64,000 bases of DNA from Micrasema longulum (GCA_022494885.1 JAGVSM010003740.1:1-64000); one strand, 5' to 3'; positions 1-11,171 are shown, counted from the stretch's first letter. Program-made: numbers and translations. The notes: generated by a model from the letters alone, not told the origin.

Positions 1-185
1 CTTCATTTTTTCATCCATAAAATTGAGGGTGAATACTGTCCAGCAAAGCTTGTATTTTACTAAATCTCGACGATGTAGTGAGATGTGAGAATATTTTTTT
101 ACTCCCGTAATAAGCCTCGCCGCTGCATTGAAAATAGATTGAAGCTTTTCGGGTTGGTATTTTGGGAGATTTGCGTATTTTCTAT
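1..185 (-). mobile_element. LINE fragment (L2/CR1-like, C-terminal RT region)
   Basis: The minus strand is open from about 175 to the window edge. It reads a peptide containing LQSIFNAAARLIT and KKYSHISLHRRDL, the pattern found just after the reverse-transcriptase domain of L2/CR1-type LINEs (…LQ..NAAARL…). No stop codon is seen in about 58 codons, so this may be the edge of a fairly young copy that continues off the left end. The clade is inferred from motif only. Confidence 0.65.
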
Positions 186-420
186 TACAGGAATCTAGAC
201 GCGAAACGACATAAGCGACAATAATATATTATGTTGAAACTGTGCTTTATTTCTTTAATAGTTTTTTGTTAACTTTTTGTCATGAGCACTTGACAAGCTC
301 AAAAAAAATTATTGTAAAATTTATATTAAAAAAAACGTTCTTATAATTTACCAAGACATTTAAATTATGGAGACCATTTTCAACGAGTTGTAAAAAAAAT
401 TATCTTTTAGAAAATGAAAA

Positions 421-500
421 TCAAATTGGGGTAGAGTGGGATTCGAACCTCGGACCTCTGCTCCATGAGCCCGCAACACTAGCCACGGGATCGCAACCCG
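421..500 (-). repeat. tRNA-derived SINE head
   Basis: Read on the minus strand there is an A-box-like GTGGCTAGTG and, about 35 bases on, a B-box-like GAGGTTCGAATCCC. This is the internal RNA polymerase III promoter layout of a tRNA-derived SINE. The acceptor stem does not close, so it is not a functional tRNA gene. The rest of 186-600 is AT-rich with nothing recognised. Confidence 0.5.
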
Positions 501-624
501 ATTCAAATAATATAGTTAAACTTGACAAAAGAGATTTTAATGATAATTTTATCAAAATCAGTATTTAAATTTAGCGAGTACTCTCAGGTAAAAATCTTGC
601 AAAGGGAAATCGACTAAAGATTAG

Positions 625-690
625 TCGGTCTCGTGGTGTACTGGTTATTGCGTTTGCCAGGCATTAAATAAATAAATAATTGCTAAACAA
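625..690 (+). repeat. Truncated SINE head with ATAA tail
   Basis: GGTCTCGTGGTGTACTGG followed by GCGTTTGCC matches the 5' part of the SINE at 5634-5886 (minus strand). It breaks off before the B box and runs into an (ATAA)n tract. Confidence 0.35.
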
Positions 691-1017
691 TAAATATCGA
701 CCCTCCTTATTAAATTTTATCATGCCGTGTAGATATTTGCTGTGGTGTGAAATTTATTTATTTCTTTTTACATAAAAAGCATAAATTGCCTTTAACATAT
801 ATTGAACATAAATATATTTATTATTATTATTTATTATTTATTATCATTATATTACATACACAAAATTATAATTTATGTAAAGTTGCTTTGACTGTCTAAC
901 TAGGGCTATTTACCCCGTTCTAAAACAGTCAAAAAAATATAAAAAAACAGTAATCAATTTATAGAAACAGTTATAAAGATACAGGATAAAGTGAAAAACA
1001 AAGTAAAAAATGGAGTA
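691..1017. other. AT-rich stretch, no gene seen
   Basis: Very AT-rich with TTATTATTA runs near 820-850. It may hold the 3' untranslated tail of the minus-strand LINE at 1431-1964, but nothing specific can be shown. Confidence 0.3.
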
Positions 1018-1160
1018 AAAACATGGTAAAAAAATGTAGTAAAAACATAGTAAAATTGTAGTAAAAACATAGTAAAATTGTAGTAAAAACAAAGTAAAAT
1101 TGTAGTAAAAACATAGTAAAAATGTAGTAAAAACATAGTAAAAAATGTAGTAAAAAAACG
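1018..1160. repeat. Tandem array, unit about 22 bp
   Basis: The unit TTGTAGTAAAAACATAGTAAAA recurs about five to six times with small changes. On the minus strand the array reads as Phe/Leu/Tyr-rich peptide (FYYVFTTILLC-like), a by-product of the AT-rich repeat and not a gene. From 1160 to 1430 looser A-rich GTAAAA/ATAAAA repeats continue. Confidence 0.8.
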
Positions 1161-1430
1161 TAGCAAAAAAAAAAAATTATAGAAACAAAGTAATAAATAC
1201 AGTGAAAACATAAAAACAGAATACATAGTAAGAAACATATTTAAAGTCATAATAAAAAAATGAATGTATGTTGTATAGCAAAAAGCATATTTAAAGAAAG
1301 AAGAAAAAAAAACAGCATATTAAAAAATAAAGTAAAAGATGTAATAAAAATTTAAAAAATAAATACATAGTTAAAACAAGTTAAAAAAAAAGTTAAAATC
1401 AGTAAAAAACTAAAAATATATATTAACAAT

Positions 1431-1964
1431 TTAAATTAAAACATGTGTTGGCCATCTAACAGCCACCATTAACCCCTCAGACTCCCTGCGACCAATTTCT
1501 CCAAGGAAAGTAGTCAGCAACCTCTTTAGCTTGTGGTTCTTACAACATTTCCATGACTCTGGCATTATATTATATAGCTTTTGTCCTATGTAGGAGTATT
1601 GTCTCTGTGCTAAGGAAGTTCTTACTATTTGTCGAGAAATCAGATCGTTACTGGAACTCCGAGTCTCATATTGATAGGCAACTGATGGGTGTATATCTCT
1701 GTTAATGTGAGTGACCACCACTGCTCTCAGTAAATATTGCTGTCTTATATCAAGCACTGCAAACTCCTTGAATAAAGAATCACTCTGATATCTAAAAGGC
1801 TTTTTCAGAATGGTTCTTATCAATGACTTCTGTGCTTTTGCTGCTGGGTCCAACTCTGTCTTGGTACAGCTACCCCAAGCAATTACACCGTACGTCATGA
1901 TAGAGTTTGCCAGTGCAAAGTAGAAGGATTTTAAGTCTATATATAATATATATAAAAAATACAT
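1431..1964 (-). mobile_element. LINE ORF2 C-terminal fragment (CR1/Jockey-like)
   Basis: A 177-codon open frame on the minus strand carries MTYGVIAWG followed by an AKAQKSLIRTI-type segment and, near the end, AQRQYSYIGQKLYNI. The order YG(I/V)..WG, K.Q....R.I, then ..Y.G.KL(Y/F)N is the conserved tail after the reverse-transcriptase domain of Jockey/CR1-group LINEs. Endonuclease and RT catalytic motifs are absent, so the copy is 5'-truncated. It is related to, but not the same family as, the fragments at 23286, 29180 and 50260. Confidence 0.8.
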
Positions 1965-2119
1965 TTACAAATACATAACAAAAAATTGTAAAATTGCATA
2001 ACTATAACAATAGTAACAAGTAGGTAAATACACATAAGCAACCAAAAATATTAACGATATAAATACATAAATATGAAAAAACAAAAAAAGGAAAAACATT
2101 TTTAAATATAAAGAAAAGT

Positions 2120-2755
2120 TCAAGAATAATATTGCGGGAGAAAAAAAGAAATCAGACTCATTTTATAACTATCAAGTCCAGAACCAAATATATCGGCCTT
2201 GTCCCCATACTGATTGCCATGTCTATGGAGCCTTGGGATAGGCGAGTGCATGTGATAGTTGGTCCTAGAACTTGCAGAACATAAAAGGAGATCTGTGGCG
2301 GGTATGTCGACCGGGTACACGGAAACGCACCAACTCCAGCAAATCAGGACAGTCAATTAATGAATTGATCACTTTAAAAAGTAATAATAGGTCAGTTAGG
2401 ATTCTTCTATCAGAAAGTCTTAAAAGATTTGCTGAAGACAACAATTGATTATAATTAAATAAAGCAGCAGGAATATGAAGTTTAAAATTAATATATTTTA
2501 GAAATTTCTTCTGGACGCGCTCGAGTGAATCAGAATGTACACGATAATGGGGCGACCAGACTGGAGAAATATATTCTAAACGACTTCTAACCAGGGAGCA
2601 ATAAAGTGACTTGATTGGTGCGAGACTTTTAAATTTGTTAGTAACCCTACAAATAAATGCAGAAATGGGCCAATCATGCGATATCCCGCAGTGGGCTCGT
2701 GGTTTGCACGTGCACAGCGGTCCAGTCTTCGTGAATGTACGGTACGGCATGACAC
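2120..2755 (-). mobile_element. LINE ORF2 C-terminal fragment
   Basis: The minus strand reads IKSLYCSLVRSRLEYISPVW, then ERVQKKFLKYINF and, further on, DLLLLFKVINSLIDCPDLL. This is the post-RT tail of a Jockey/CR1-like LINE (LYCSLVR..LEY.S..W; L..VQ.KFLRY). It is truncated at its 5' side near 2755. AT-rich sequence to its 3' side (1965-2120) is probably the element's tail. Confidence 0.8.
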
Positions 2756-2866
2756 ACTCACAGAGGAATATTTTTCTTCAATGAAATGAACAGTTCCTAG
2801 CTACGATGCTAGGTAAGTAATAAACCTGGGTTGAAAGGGTGAAGCTAAAATAAAAAACATTTTTAC

Positions 2867-3067
2867 CTGCAGGCTGCCTCCCCCACAGTACTCCATGGCT
2901 ATCCAGAGCTTGTCCCTGCGCAGATAGGAGCCGTAGTAGGCGATGATGTTCGGGTGCCGGCAGTCCTTCATCATCAGGATCTCCTGCTGGATGATGGCAA
3001 AGTCGTCGATCGGCTCCAGCTTGATGACCTTGATGGCCGCCAGCTCGCTGGACTGCAGACGCTTCGC
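2867..3067 (-). CDS. hppy: MAP4K3/5 coding exon 2
   Basis: Sixty-seven codons in phase 0 run from AG|GCGAAGCGTCTGC at 3067 to CTGCAG|GTAAAA at 2867. They encode [18 protein letters not shown] and on to CGGGSLQ. The exon is visibly GC-richer than its surroundings, as expected for conserved coding sequence in an AT-rich genome. The next exon should begin with the D/E-IY segment of the kinase N-lobe/C-lobe boundary and is outside the window. Confidence 0.93.
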
Positions 3068-6000
3068 CTGAGACACGGAAATCAAAAATGAAATTCATCA
3101 TAAAACCGGGCAGCAAATATGTCAAAATATATTACTTATGGTTATATTTATAATTCGTTTTTGTGTAGCACTGATTGAAAACACCGTTTATTTATTTTTT
3201 TGTAATTTAAATGTTATACTAAAAATATCAATAATTAAAAATAACATAAACAAATTACTGTAAGACGTCACTCTTTTATTACTAGGCCAACATGCATATT
3301 CCACTAATTGAAAAAATATGTATTCTCCTCTTGCCTTGGCCAATCGTCAATGGCAGCACGCACGATATCCATTGGAAAATTGGCCACTGCTTTTTGCAAA
3401 GACCGTTTTAAGCTCTCCAAATTTGGATGTCATCATACAGACCATGGTCTCCAGCACTGACCACAATTTGTAGTCCAGCAGATTTAAATCTGGGCTTCCA
3501 GAAGGCCAATCTTCAGCTTTAATAAACTAGGGTATGTGATTTTCCAGCCATTGCTGGGTAGATTTTGCCTTATGAGCTGGAGCAGAATCTAGCTGGAAGA
3601 TCCAATGTCTCGAATTGAACATTGTGTCCTTGAGAGGCTTAACAACCTTCTCTAGAATGTCATCTTGGTACGATTGGTTGGTTCATATGAACCAGTGACG
3701 TTGTTCAAAGTAGTGCATTTTTATACATTTTTTTGTACAGTTTCAGGAAACTTTGCCGTACAATTGAATGCTATAATTTTTACCGCGCGTAAGAAAAAAA
3801 ATTTTGTAACCAATTTCCCGTAGGGCTGAAGTTCCTTATTGAGTGAGAACACAATAATTTTAGGTGATTTTTTTCAAGGCTGGGTGTTTTGTGTTAGTTT
3901 TCACCACTGTAATTGTGCCTAAATCATACAAACGACACATAACATAATAACCCAGAAGCACTTATTGTGTATCTGAACGGCCGTGAAAATCTAAGGCGTT
4001 TATTTTATTTTGTTGACATAAACGGCAAATCTTCCTTTTACAAAAATTTATTATACTAACATATTTGGCTTAATATATTTTTTTCTTTTAAAACATAAAT
4101 TTCCTTATAATAATAATGGATAACTTATATAGCGCCATTTTCGTAATATAATACCTCAAGGGCGCTTTACAAAGTGATTATGTAAAGATATAAATTTAAT
4201 TTTAACTTTTTAATTTAAGAAAAATAATGTACTTTTTCATATACCCAAGATTAGTAAAAAAAAATTAAACCTTAAAATTATACAAGATTTATTTTTAAAA
4301 AATTAACCTAAAATTATACAGCATATTCAGTAGAAAGTTTAAATAATAAAACATTCTACAGTAATACAACAAGAAAATCATAAGTACTGTTTCATACAGC
4401 TGGGCAAAGTGAACAAAAAGCTGTATATATTATGAAATGTATGAATAAATAAATAAAATTACCATTCACCATCTTTGAACAAGTTCAAAGGGTTAATTCT
4501 ATAGGAACAAAACCCTACACTAAATATATCAGATACGTGGGAATAACTATTGCCGAGTTCATGAAGTCTGTTTAATACCGCATTACAAGTATACACTGTC
4601 CGTGAATTGTTGCTACAAAACGGTGGCACCTGTCTAGTCATTCTTCCAGGCAATCCCATATTGAATTTACAATTTTTAATAAATTTAAAAGGCCTATAAT
4701 TTTTCTTCTATCGTTAAATTTTAACAAATTTAATGTTTTTAGTAAAAAATTGTAATTTAAAAATTCATGACTGATTCTAAGTTTAAAATTTATGTACTGT
4801 AAGAATTTTTTTGGACTCTTTCAAGAGAATTTTGGTGACAGTTGTAGTAAGGAGTCCATATTGTCGAGTTATACTCCAACTGGCTTCTCACTAATGAAGT
4901 ATACATCAAGATCAAAGTGCCTATGTTTTTGAATTCCTTAGTCACACATAACATGAAGCCTAACATTTTTAGAGATTTACTAGTAATATTATTTATGTGC
5001 CTAATAAAGGATAATTATTGAACAAAAACGATACCCAGGTCGCGCATCTCAGAAGTTGAGCCTAATTGCATATTACCCATCAAATAATCAAATAAAATTG
5101 GGTTTTTTATTCTAAAAAATCTCATAATGTGGCATTTTTTTATATTTAATTGTAGTTTATTGGTGGAGCACCACTGGAACATTTTATCTAAATTATGTTG
5201 CAGAGTCACACAATCATTTACAAAATTAATAACTTTAAAAATCTTCATGTCCTCGGCAAACAGCAATATTTCCACATCATCAAATACATCCATTATATCA
5301 TTAACAAAGATGATAAACAGTATTGGGCCCAGGTGGGAACCCTGAGGAACACCACTAGTAGCACAGAAAGATTGGGATAAAGTGTTACAAATTTTTACCA
5401 TTGGTATTCTATCAGTCAAGTAGCTTTAAAACCATTTAATCATGGGACCACTTATTCCTAGATTTGATAGTTTGGCAACCAGAATTTTTTAACACACCTT
5501 TTCAAAGGCCTTGCTAAAGTCAGTGTAAATAGAATCTACCTGTTTTCTCAATGTAAATGAATTTGCTGACATTTTCGTATAACATAATAAGTTTAATAAG
5601 CATATACACTGTTGTATTAGTTTTCAATAAGAATATCATCATCCCCTTTCCGCACCTAATGGTGCAGAGGGCACTACATTGGTACACCAATCGCAGTGTA
5701 TCTTGATATTTTTTGTTACATGACGGAAAGATCTCTAAATCTTACACTTCAGGCACCATTCCAGGGAAATATTCTAGGGTGAAAACCCTTTTTTAAATAA
5801 ATATTTCATGTCACCCATGTCGGAAATCGAACCCGAGACCTCTTGTATGGTAGGCAAACGCCCTGACCACTACACTACGAGGCCGACGAAAGAATAAAAT
5901 CAATTTAATTTTTTAAACCTATAAGAAATAAAAAAGAACTTGTGAAAATATTTTACGCAATAACTCAATCAGTTTTGGAATATGGAATAATTGGATGGGG

Positions 6001-7474
6001 ATGTGCAAACGACACACTGATCAAACATATAATATTTGCACAAAACGCTTTAATTATCTTAAGAGTCCCAATCAGAACTAGCTCCCTCAGTATATTCGTA
6101 AATCTTAATGTAACATCTGTAAAACAACTTTATGTAAAAGCTCTGTTACTGTACGCACACAAACATTATTCTCTACCTTCCAGAACTCCTTCCACAAATA
6201 CAAGAGTTACTAGATACTCCACCCTGATGCTGCAAAAACAACTCACTACTACTCGGTTAAAGTGTACAATCTGCTTCCATTATCCATAAGGACAATTAGT
6301 AAGTACTCTCAATATAAAATTGCTATTAAGAAATGGATAGTGGAGGTGGGTTGCGCACGGATCGATGAGTGGACTAAGCCAAATAGGTAAAATTTGTGTA
6401 CTGTTTATGAAACTTGGTCTACAGGTCTATATGAATTAGTTATGTTTATTTTAGTTTATATTGCTTATTATGATAATGATAATTAGGTTAATTAGATAAG
6501 TTAAGTTTTTTTTATTTTTTTATTATCATGTTAACTTTGTTGAAATAACTCATTTAAGGCATGTTTCACTTTTTGTAAAATGTTTCCCTCGGCATGAGAA
6601 CATTATTCTGTATAAAAAAAAATATACAAACATTGTAAAAGTATAAATAAATAAGAACGCTCTTAAATTTCTACAATCACATTGTCTTGTCAAAATGAAA
6701 TGTATTTTCAATAAATTTTCACATCAGAATTTCGTATATCTTCCAAACTAGTACCTGAAGCGTAAGACTCACCTTGTTACGTGTAACTAAAAGCAACGAT
6801 AACGCTGTAACTGGCATTCAATTGCATTAGCAAACATAACGCAGTGCATATAAAATAACCTAAAAAAATTGTAAATAATTATTTCAAACAAAATGCGAGT
6901 TAATTGCGAGATGTGTATAGTTTTTGTTTAGAGTATCGAACCTACGATTTAGCAAATCGTAACATAAAGATAACGCGCTAACCACATAGCATCGAGTCGA
7001 TGTATTCGAAGGAAGACTGACAGCCCAAGAATTTCTTCACAGCACTAGATGGATATTGTTTCAAAAGTTATGTGCAGCCACATGTGAACAAATATCAACC
7101 TTGGTTGCGTTCGCAAACATTAAACAATGTTTGTATTGATATTACGCACGGCTTATTACATCGCTTCAACCTGCCAAACGAAAACACTCGCATTTTTTAC
7201 AACATACAAATGTCAAATTGAAAACTGTCATGGCTGGGCACTCCCAAAAGCGGCGGACGATAGTTCTCGGTTCTTAATTCGCACGAATAAAAGATATTAA
7301 TTAACAGGACGTCATTTAATTTAGGCTAATAAGGCTAGTCCGGATGACGAAGTGTTGAATTACCTTGTACACATCCCCGTATGTGCCAGATCCGATCCTT
7401 TGGATCAGCTCGTATTCGTCCTGGGGATTGCGGCGTGAGATGTCCGAGCTGAGAACGCAGGCATTTTGCGCCAT
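2867..7474 (-). CDS. hppy: MAP4K3/5-type germinal-centre kinase, 5' part (exons 1-2 of a gene running off the left edge)
   Basis: This is the spliced span of the N-terminal 104 codons of a Ste20/GCK-I family serine/threonine kinase. Exon 1 (7364-7474) and exon 2 (2867-3067) join in phase 0 across a 4.3-kb intron. Residues 1-37 hold the start and the glycine-rich ATP loop [10 protein letters not shown]; residues 38-104 hold AAIKVIKLE with the ATP-anchoring Lys (residue 50), QQEI with the alpha-C Glu (residue 66), [11 protein letters not shown], and the hinge [11 protein letters not shown]. Known role of the family: MAP4K3/5 (happyhour in Drosophila) act in cytoplasmic JNK, nutrient/TORC1 and EGFR-linked signalling. 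The catalytic HRD and DFG motifs and the C-terminal CNH domain must lie beyond position 1. The intron carries SINEs, LINEs and a maT relic. Family identity is secure; MAP4K3 versus MAP4K5 is not resolved here. Confidence 0.9.
3290..3690 (-). pseudogene. maT-type (DD37D) mariner transposase relic
   Basis: The minus strand reads [14 protein letters not shown], then [20 protein letters not shown], then [20 protein letters not shown]. The second and third catalytic Asp (in QLDSAPAH and LLDYKLW) are 37 residues apart, the spacing of the maT clade of the Tc1/mariner superfamily. An in-frame stop after ENHIP and loss of frame after EFGEL-like sequence show it is dead. No 5' half (first Asp, helix-turn-helix) or inverted repeat was found. 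It lies in the kinase intron. Confidence 0.85.
3838..3945 (+). repeat. SINE 3'-body fragment
   Basis: The segment GAGTGAGAACACAATAA… through TTTTCACCACTGTAATT matches the body downstream of the B box in the SINE at 17966-18145 (…GTGAGAACAC…TTTCACCACTGTAATTAGG). The tRNA-like head is missing. Confidence 0.6.
4005..5600 (-). mobile_element. CR1/Jockey-like LINE, 5'-truncated, with RT core
   Basis: The minus strand carries the reverse-transcriptase motif [15 protein letters not shown] followed by FVNDIMDVF and [11 protein letters not shown] (positions 5015-5419). The catalytic YADD box has become FAED. Upstream the frame decays toward 5600 (KAFEKV-like sequence). Downstream, 4440-4675 and the 3' untranslated part 4005-4440 match a second copy at 33930-34510 almost base for base, including CATACAGCTGGGCAAAGTGA and the ATAAATAAAT tail near 4445. 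Frameshifts and stops show it is inactive. Confidence 0.8.
5634..5886 (-). mobile_element. tRNA-derived SINE, near full length
   Basis: On the minus strand it starts GGCCTCGTAGTGTAGTGGTC (A box), then GTCTCGGGTTCGATTTCC (B box), then a body with GGTTTTCACCCTAGAATATTTCCC, ending in GATGATGATAT. About 250 bp. Heads of this type recur at 625, 17108 and 17966, so at least one SINE family with a conserved head is active or recently active here. Confidence 0.75.
5887..6655 (+). mobile_element. LINE 3' fragment, family shared with 30350-31352
   Basis: The plus strand encodes [20 protein letters not shown] and then [11 protein letters not shown] and [12 protein letters not shown], the post-RT tail of a CR1-like LINE. 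A closely similar copy lies at 30350-31352. The non-coding 3' end (CATGTTTCACTTTTTGTAAA, then AACATTATTCTG) and the ATAAATAAATAA terminus are shared. The reading frame is broken near 6289. It abuts the SINE on its left. Confidence 0.8.
6920..6998 (-). repeat. tRNA-like SINE remnant
   Basis: On the minus strand TATGTGGTTAGCGCGTTA resembles an A box and CGTAGGTTCGATACTC a B box. It is truncated and no closed tRNA stem is seen. The flanks 6656-6919 and 6999-7260 hold nothing recognisable. Confidence 0.4.
7364..7474 (-). CDS. hppy: MAP4K3/5 coding exon 1
   Basis: Thirty-seven codons begin at the ATG at 7474 (context AACATGG) and read [20 protein letters not shown], then [17 protein letters not shown]. 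The donor is G|GTAATT at 7364/7363. An in-frame TAA lies 18 codons upstream of the ATG and no other in-frame ATG lies between, which fixes the start unless a 5' exon is spliced in. The N-terminal [21 protein letters not shown] segment is the one I recall for insect happyhour proteins. Confidence 0.9.
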
Positions 7475-7620
7475 GTTTACACAATTCACCCAAAACTCAT
7501 TTAAACGCGACACGGGGGCTCGATTTTACACGTAAAATAAACGAGAAACATAGGAAAACAAGAACGGGTCCCCCCACATCCGCGACGACATAATTGCGCA
7601 CTGTTATGTTGGCAACTTTG
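7475..7620 (-). promoter_or_regulatory. 5' untranslated/promoter-proximal region of the kinase gene
   Basis: Sequence directly upstream of the happyhour start is less AT-rich, with small CG-rich patches (CGCGACACGGGGGC; CCGCGACGAC). The in-frame stop 18 codons upstream of the ATG supports untranslated leader here. No TATA box or initiator can be placed with confidence. From 7621 to about 7900 nothing else is recognised. Confidence 0.35.
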
Positions 7621-7899
7621 TACTACGTGAACATAGATACGCATGGATGACAACCTAACAATCGCAACTTTAAAACAAAGTAGGTACTCTCAGATATGTT
7701 CTTAGTTTTTTTTTTGTCTTTTTCACCCCTATCTGGGATGTTCTAGCCGGTGTTGAGTTTCAGATTTTACTTATTTGAATATTTATACATGTGTTAGTAC
7801 TATATACAAGTAAGTGTGTGAGTATTTAATCTTACATACACTTTACATAATATATAACTTATTTACAACTAAATATTTACATAAAATTTTGAATGTATG

Positions 7900-8110
7900 T
7901 TTATTAGGGAGGAAAAAAGAGTTAGAATATGAGCAGGGAATGGAACGTTGATATCGGAGAAATCAGATAAGAACTCAGGATAACAATAATTTATGGGGCA
8001 TCCAAAAAAACATGATTTAGATCTTCCTTCGCAAGCTGACATTCACCTATGGCAGAGTCTCGGATATAGATTCTGAACAGATGAGAATCATTATAACAGT
8101 GCCCAATGCC
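7900..8110 (-). mobile_element. RNase-H-type LINE relic
   Basis: The minus strand reads DSHLFRIYIRDSAIGECQLA followed by LNHVFLDAP. This degenerate form of (H)L.R…RDS..C.C….HV.F.CP is the C-terminal zinc-like motif that follows the RNase H region in I/R1-group LINEs. Stops follow. It is short and old. Confidence 0.5.
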
Positions 8111-8124
8111 TCAATTATCTTTTA

Positions 8125-8215
8125 AACGCTTTTGAAACGCATATTTACGTTCTATATAGCGCTATAAAGGGGTTTTTAGGGCCGCGAGAGCATTTAGAAC
8201 GACAGCACAAAAGTT
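8125..8215. repeat. Degenerate copy of the GGCTGGTATTC MITE family
   Basis: AAACGCATATTTACG…GGGCCGCGAGAGCATTTAG resembles the inner arms of the MITEs at 17930-18225 and 48216-48305 (CTCTCGCGGCCGT / GTAAATACG). The terminal repeats are eroded. Confidence 0.35.
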
Positions 8216-9900
8216 TGATTTAAAAAAATCTTGCATTCAAAGATTTGAATATTAATCTCGAGAGATACATGCTGAAAATCATCGTTTTTGTATTTGTGTT
8301 TTTAATTGTTTTTATTTTTAATAAACGTCTTAAATTTTCTCTTATAAAGAAATATCTATGGAGTAATATTTTGGAATGCCTTTTTAATCAAATAAATTAT
8401 TGACTTGGGTTTCTTGTGATGTGAGGTTCCCATTTTAAATCCATTGTTGTTACTAAAAATAAACCCGAAATTTGGAACGCTTTTGTTAAAGGAGCTTCTC
8501 TGGCGAATTGTTACTCTGAGCATGAAACAGCTTTTTATTCAGGGGTCATAAAGGATAGAAATAAAACACTATTTATTAAAAAATAATTTACTTAAAAAAA
8601 GAACTAAATATTACATTGGTCCTTCATTTCTTAATAATAAATAATTTTAAAGAATGTGGCCTATAACTAATACATATGATTATTTTAAAAAAGGTTACTT
8701 GAAAATATTAAGGGTAGAGAAGTATCGGGATAGCAGCAGAGAGAGGACAGGGAATGATAGAAAACATGTACGTAGGGCTAAGTTACATCCCAATAGCTTA
8801 TCTAGCAATGGTATAACAGACAGAGAGAACACATATCGAGCCGTCATCGTCAGAACAAGGTTTTAAAAAAATTTTGTTCCATACATATATATTTCAATAA
8901 TTCGGTAAATGGGATTTATAATGGTTAATTACTGCCAATACTGAAATGACAGCCAAATTGTTTAAATACCTTCCGCTTTTAAGATAGTGGCGGTAACGCT
9001 GTTTTGCCTATAACTCGGACAGTGGTGCGAGCTAGAGTAACCGCCTACATTGTCGTCGGTTACGTTGTTTTGCTTAGCTTAAAAATAATATGTCAGCATT
9101 TCATTTTTTTTAAGAGTGGAATGATGCGGAGTAATACATAGAAAACTATAATTGGCATATAATTTTGATTTATTTGTAAATATTGTTTTTTTTTGTTATA
9201 ATGGCTGTTGTTTTCTTTTAATAAATAAAATGAATAAAAATGAATATCTGTTTTTAACACTTGTGCAGGGGGCAATAAGGAACACTTTTCCTTTAAAAAA
9301 CGCAATTTGCCAAAAATATCGCTTACGTTGTTCTGCCGATTATGGGTTGATATCTTCGAATAAGAATTCGCCAAGATTTAAAAAAATAAACTTAAGAGTT
9401 ATTTTTTTGTGGGCAGATAAAGCTTGCACATGTTTATATAAACAAAAATAGTAAAGATACTTATGAATCTAAGACAGTAAAAGGATCCAGGAAAAAGAAA
9501 AAATAGTAAAATTAATTAATTGAAAAACGAAGGGAGGTTAGGCTTCTAAGAACATATGAGGCATATACAAGTAGAAGCAAAGGCAGAAGTGTCCACTTTT
9601 AATTAAAACTTAAGATACATCCAAATGACATAGTTTCTCTAAAAAACGGTTTTAATCTGTGGACACTGCAATTTTTGTTTAGTTTCGCAAAGAGTTGGAC
9701 ACTGCCGGTTTTGATGTGTTTACAACACAATGCCACACAAGTTTGTATGAAATATTAAATGTCCGCCATTGCAGTTGGAGCGATTGGTCACTTGAAAAAC
9801 TGCCGCTATTGTTTCAAATAGAGGAGGACACTCCCATTTTTGATACAACATTTAAACTTTAAATCTAAAAATAGATGTATTAATACCGTTTTTGTTTAAA
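8216..9900. other. AT-rich intergenic stretch, no gene supported
   Basis: Short open frames exist (8654-8866, 9152-9451 and an antisense one at 9093-9374) but none has a recognisable domain, codon bias or conserved motif. The segment 8970-9060 contains two similar blocks (GGTAACGCTGTTTTGC and GGTTACGTTGTTTTGC), perhaps arms of a small decayed foldback element. Confidence 0.4.
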
Positions 9901-9904
9901 ACAG

Positions 9905-9985
9905 ATGTGTGTGTGGCGATCCATTCTCTCTGCCTACCCTTACGGAGAAATGGCGTGATGGTAGAATTAGCAGTAGTAGTAGCTG
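9905..9985 (+). mobile_element. RTE-type LINE 3' end
   Basis: GATCCATTCTCTCTGCCTAC, then GGAGAAATGGCGTGATGG and AGCAGTAGTAG match the 3' terminus of the RTE element at 41626-42444 (TCTCTCTGCCTACCCCTCCGG, AAATGGCGTGATGG, then a short repeated tail). This copy is severely 5'-truncated. Confidence 0.65.
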
Positions 9986-11165
9986 AGTTACTCAAAAATG
10001 GATGAAAAATGAATAAAAATGAACTACTTTGAGCTAAATCACAAGTTCTTCCGAATCATTAATAGGGTTGTGATAGATTTCCGGTTTCCAGGAAGCCAAC
10101 TCATAAGTCAGGACAACTCATCGACGACAAATAGTGACGTCACGGGCGGAGTAATTTCAAAACTTTTAAAAAATCATAGCGATACAATTTTTTATTTTTT
10201 TTACTTGGTCTAAAAATAAAAAAATACAAAAAATCAATGAACTTCCACATACAATGCTTATTCAACCAATACAAAAAATAAACACTCTTTATCTGACAGT
10301 GACAGCCATTCAGATGATGTCGGTTAGGACAAAACCTGTTCACAAGTCAAATAAAAATACATTTGTTTTTGTACTTAACATTTTTTAAAACATAATGCAT
10401 ACTTGATTCAAGAAATTGCCAATATTGTGTTGTCCTGTGAACATATTTCCTTGTAAAAAGAGGTCCCAGTGTGTATATAAATATGTGAATTAGAAATAGG
10501 CCAATACTTACATTATTATTTAAATCGAAATCTCTCAAATTATTTTGGAAAACAATCATTGATGTAAAATTTAAAAAGAAAAATGTCAAAAAAGATGTAT
10601 GAAATATCATTTTTAGTTTATTACATATTTTAAAATCATAAAAACATCATACCCTGTTTTTCGTATTTTAATTTATCTTTTTTGTTGTAATAAAAAAATA
10701 CATTTTCATTTTTAGTACCCTAGAAGACCACTAGTAGTGTAGTGGTCTATCACGTAAAAAAATATGAAATACATTGCAATGTGGGGTACTTATATAGCGT
10801 CTTATGCACCACTAGATGGGGATAAGGGATGGTGGACGAGACATTTAAAAATACTTAAAAAAGCACATTTTTCAGTAAAAAAAATTGAATAAAATTTTTA
10901 TAAAAATAGTAAGCAAACTCATCACAATTATTTTTGTAACAATTTACAAATTAAATACATATATTTTATCAACATTAAAAACATTTTTCGCTTTGTGGTA
11001 TGACATTTCACTCTTTTTTGTTTTAAAGTTTATATAAACCTCTTTAATTTACAGTATCCGTCAACTGGCTTTGAGTTTTGAGGTTACTTACTTATTTCAG
11101 TTGAAATCTTGAATACGAAGTGTGACCGTAAATTCAAGTAGTTTATACAAATGTAAAGGATTTTC
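9986..11165. other. AT-rich stretch, no gene supported
   Basis: Only short AT-driven frames are present (10019-10213, 10140-10343, 10347-10610). CTAGTAGTGTAGTGGTCTA at 10730 resembles a SINE A box without a B box. Nothing else is identified. Confidence 0.35.
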
Positions 11166-11171
11166 CAATAT

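Noticed and set aside
910..1250. Long Phe/Tyr/Leu-rich minus-strand proteins
   Set aside because: They are translations of an AT-rich tandem repeat; no motif or codon bias.
7475..7513. Upstream start for the kinase, adding MSRLNEF-like residues
   Set aside because: The upstream codon is GTG, not ATG, and the ATG at 7474 agrees with the insect family N-terminus.
8654..8866. 70-codon basic frame as a small gene
   Set aside because: No recognisable domain, no splice context and a length expected by chance in this composition.
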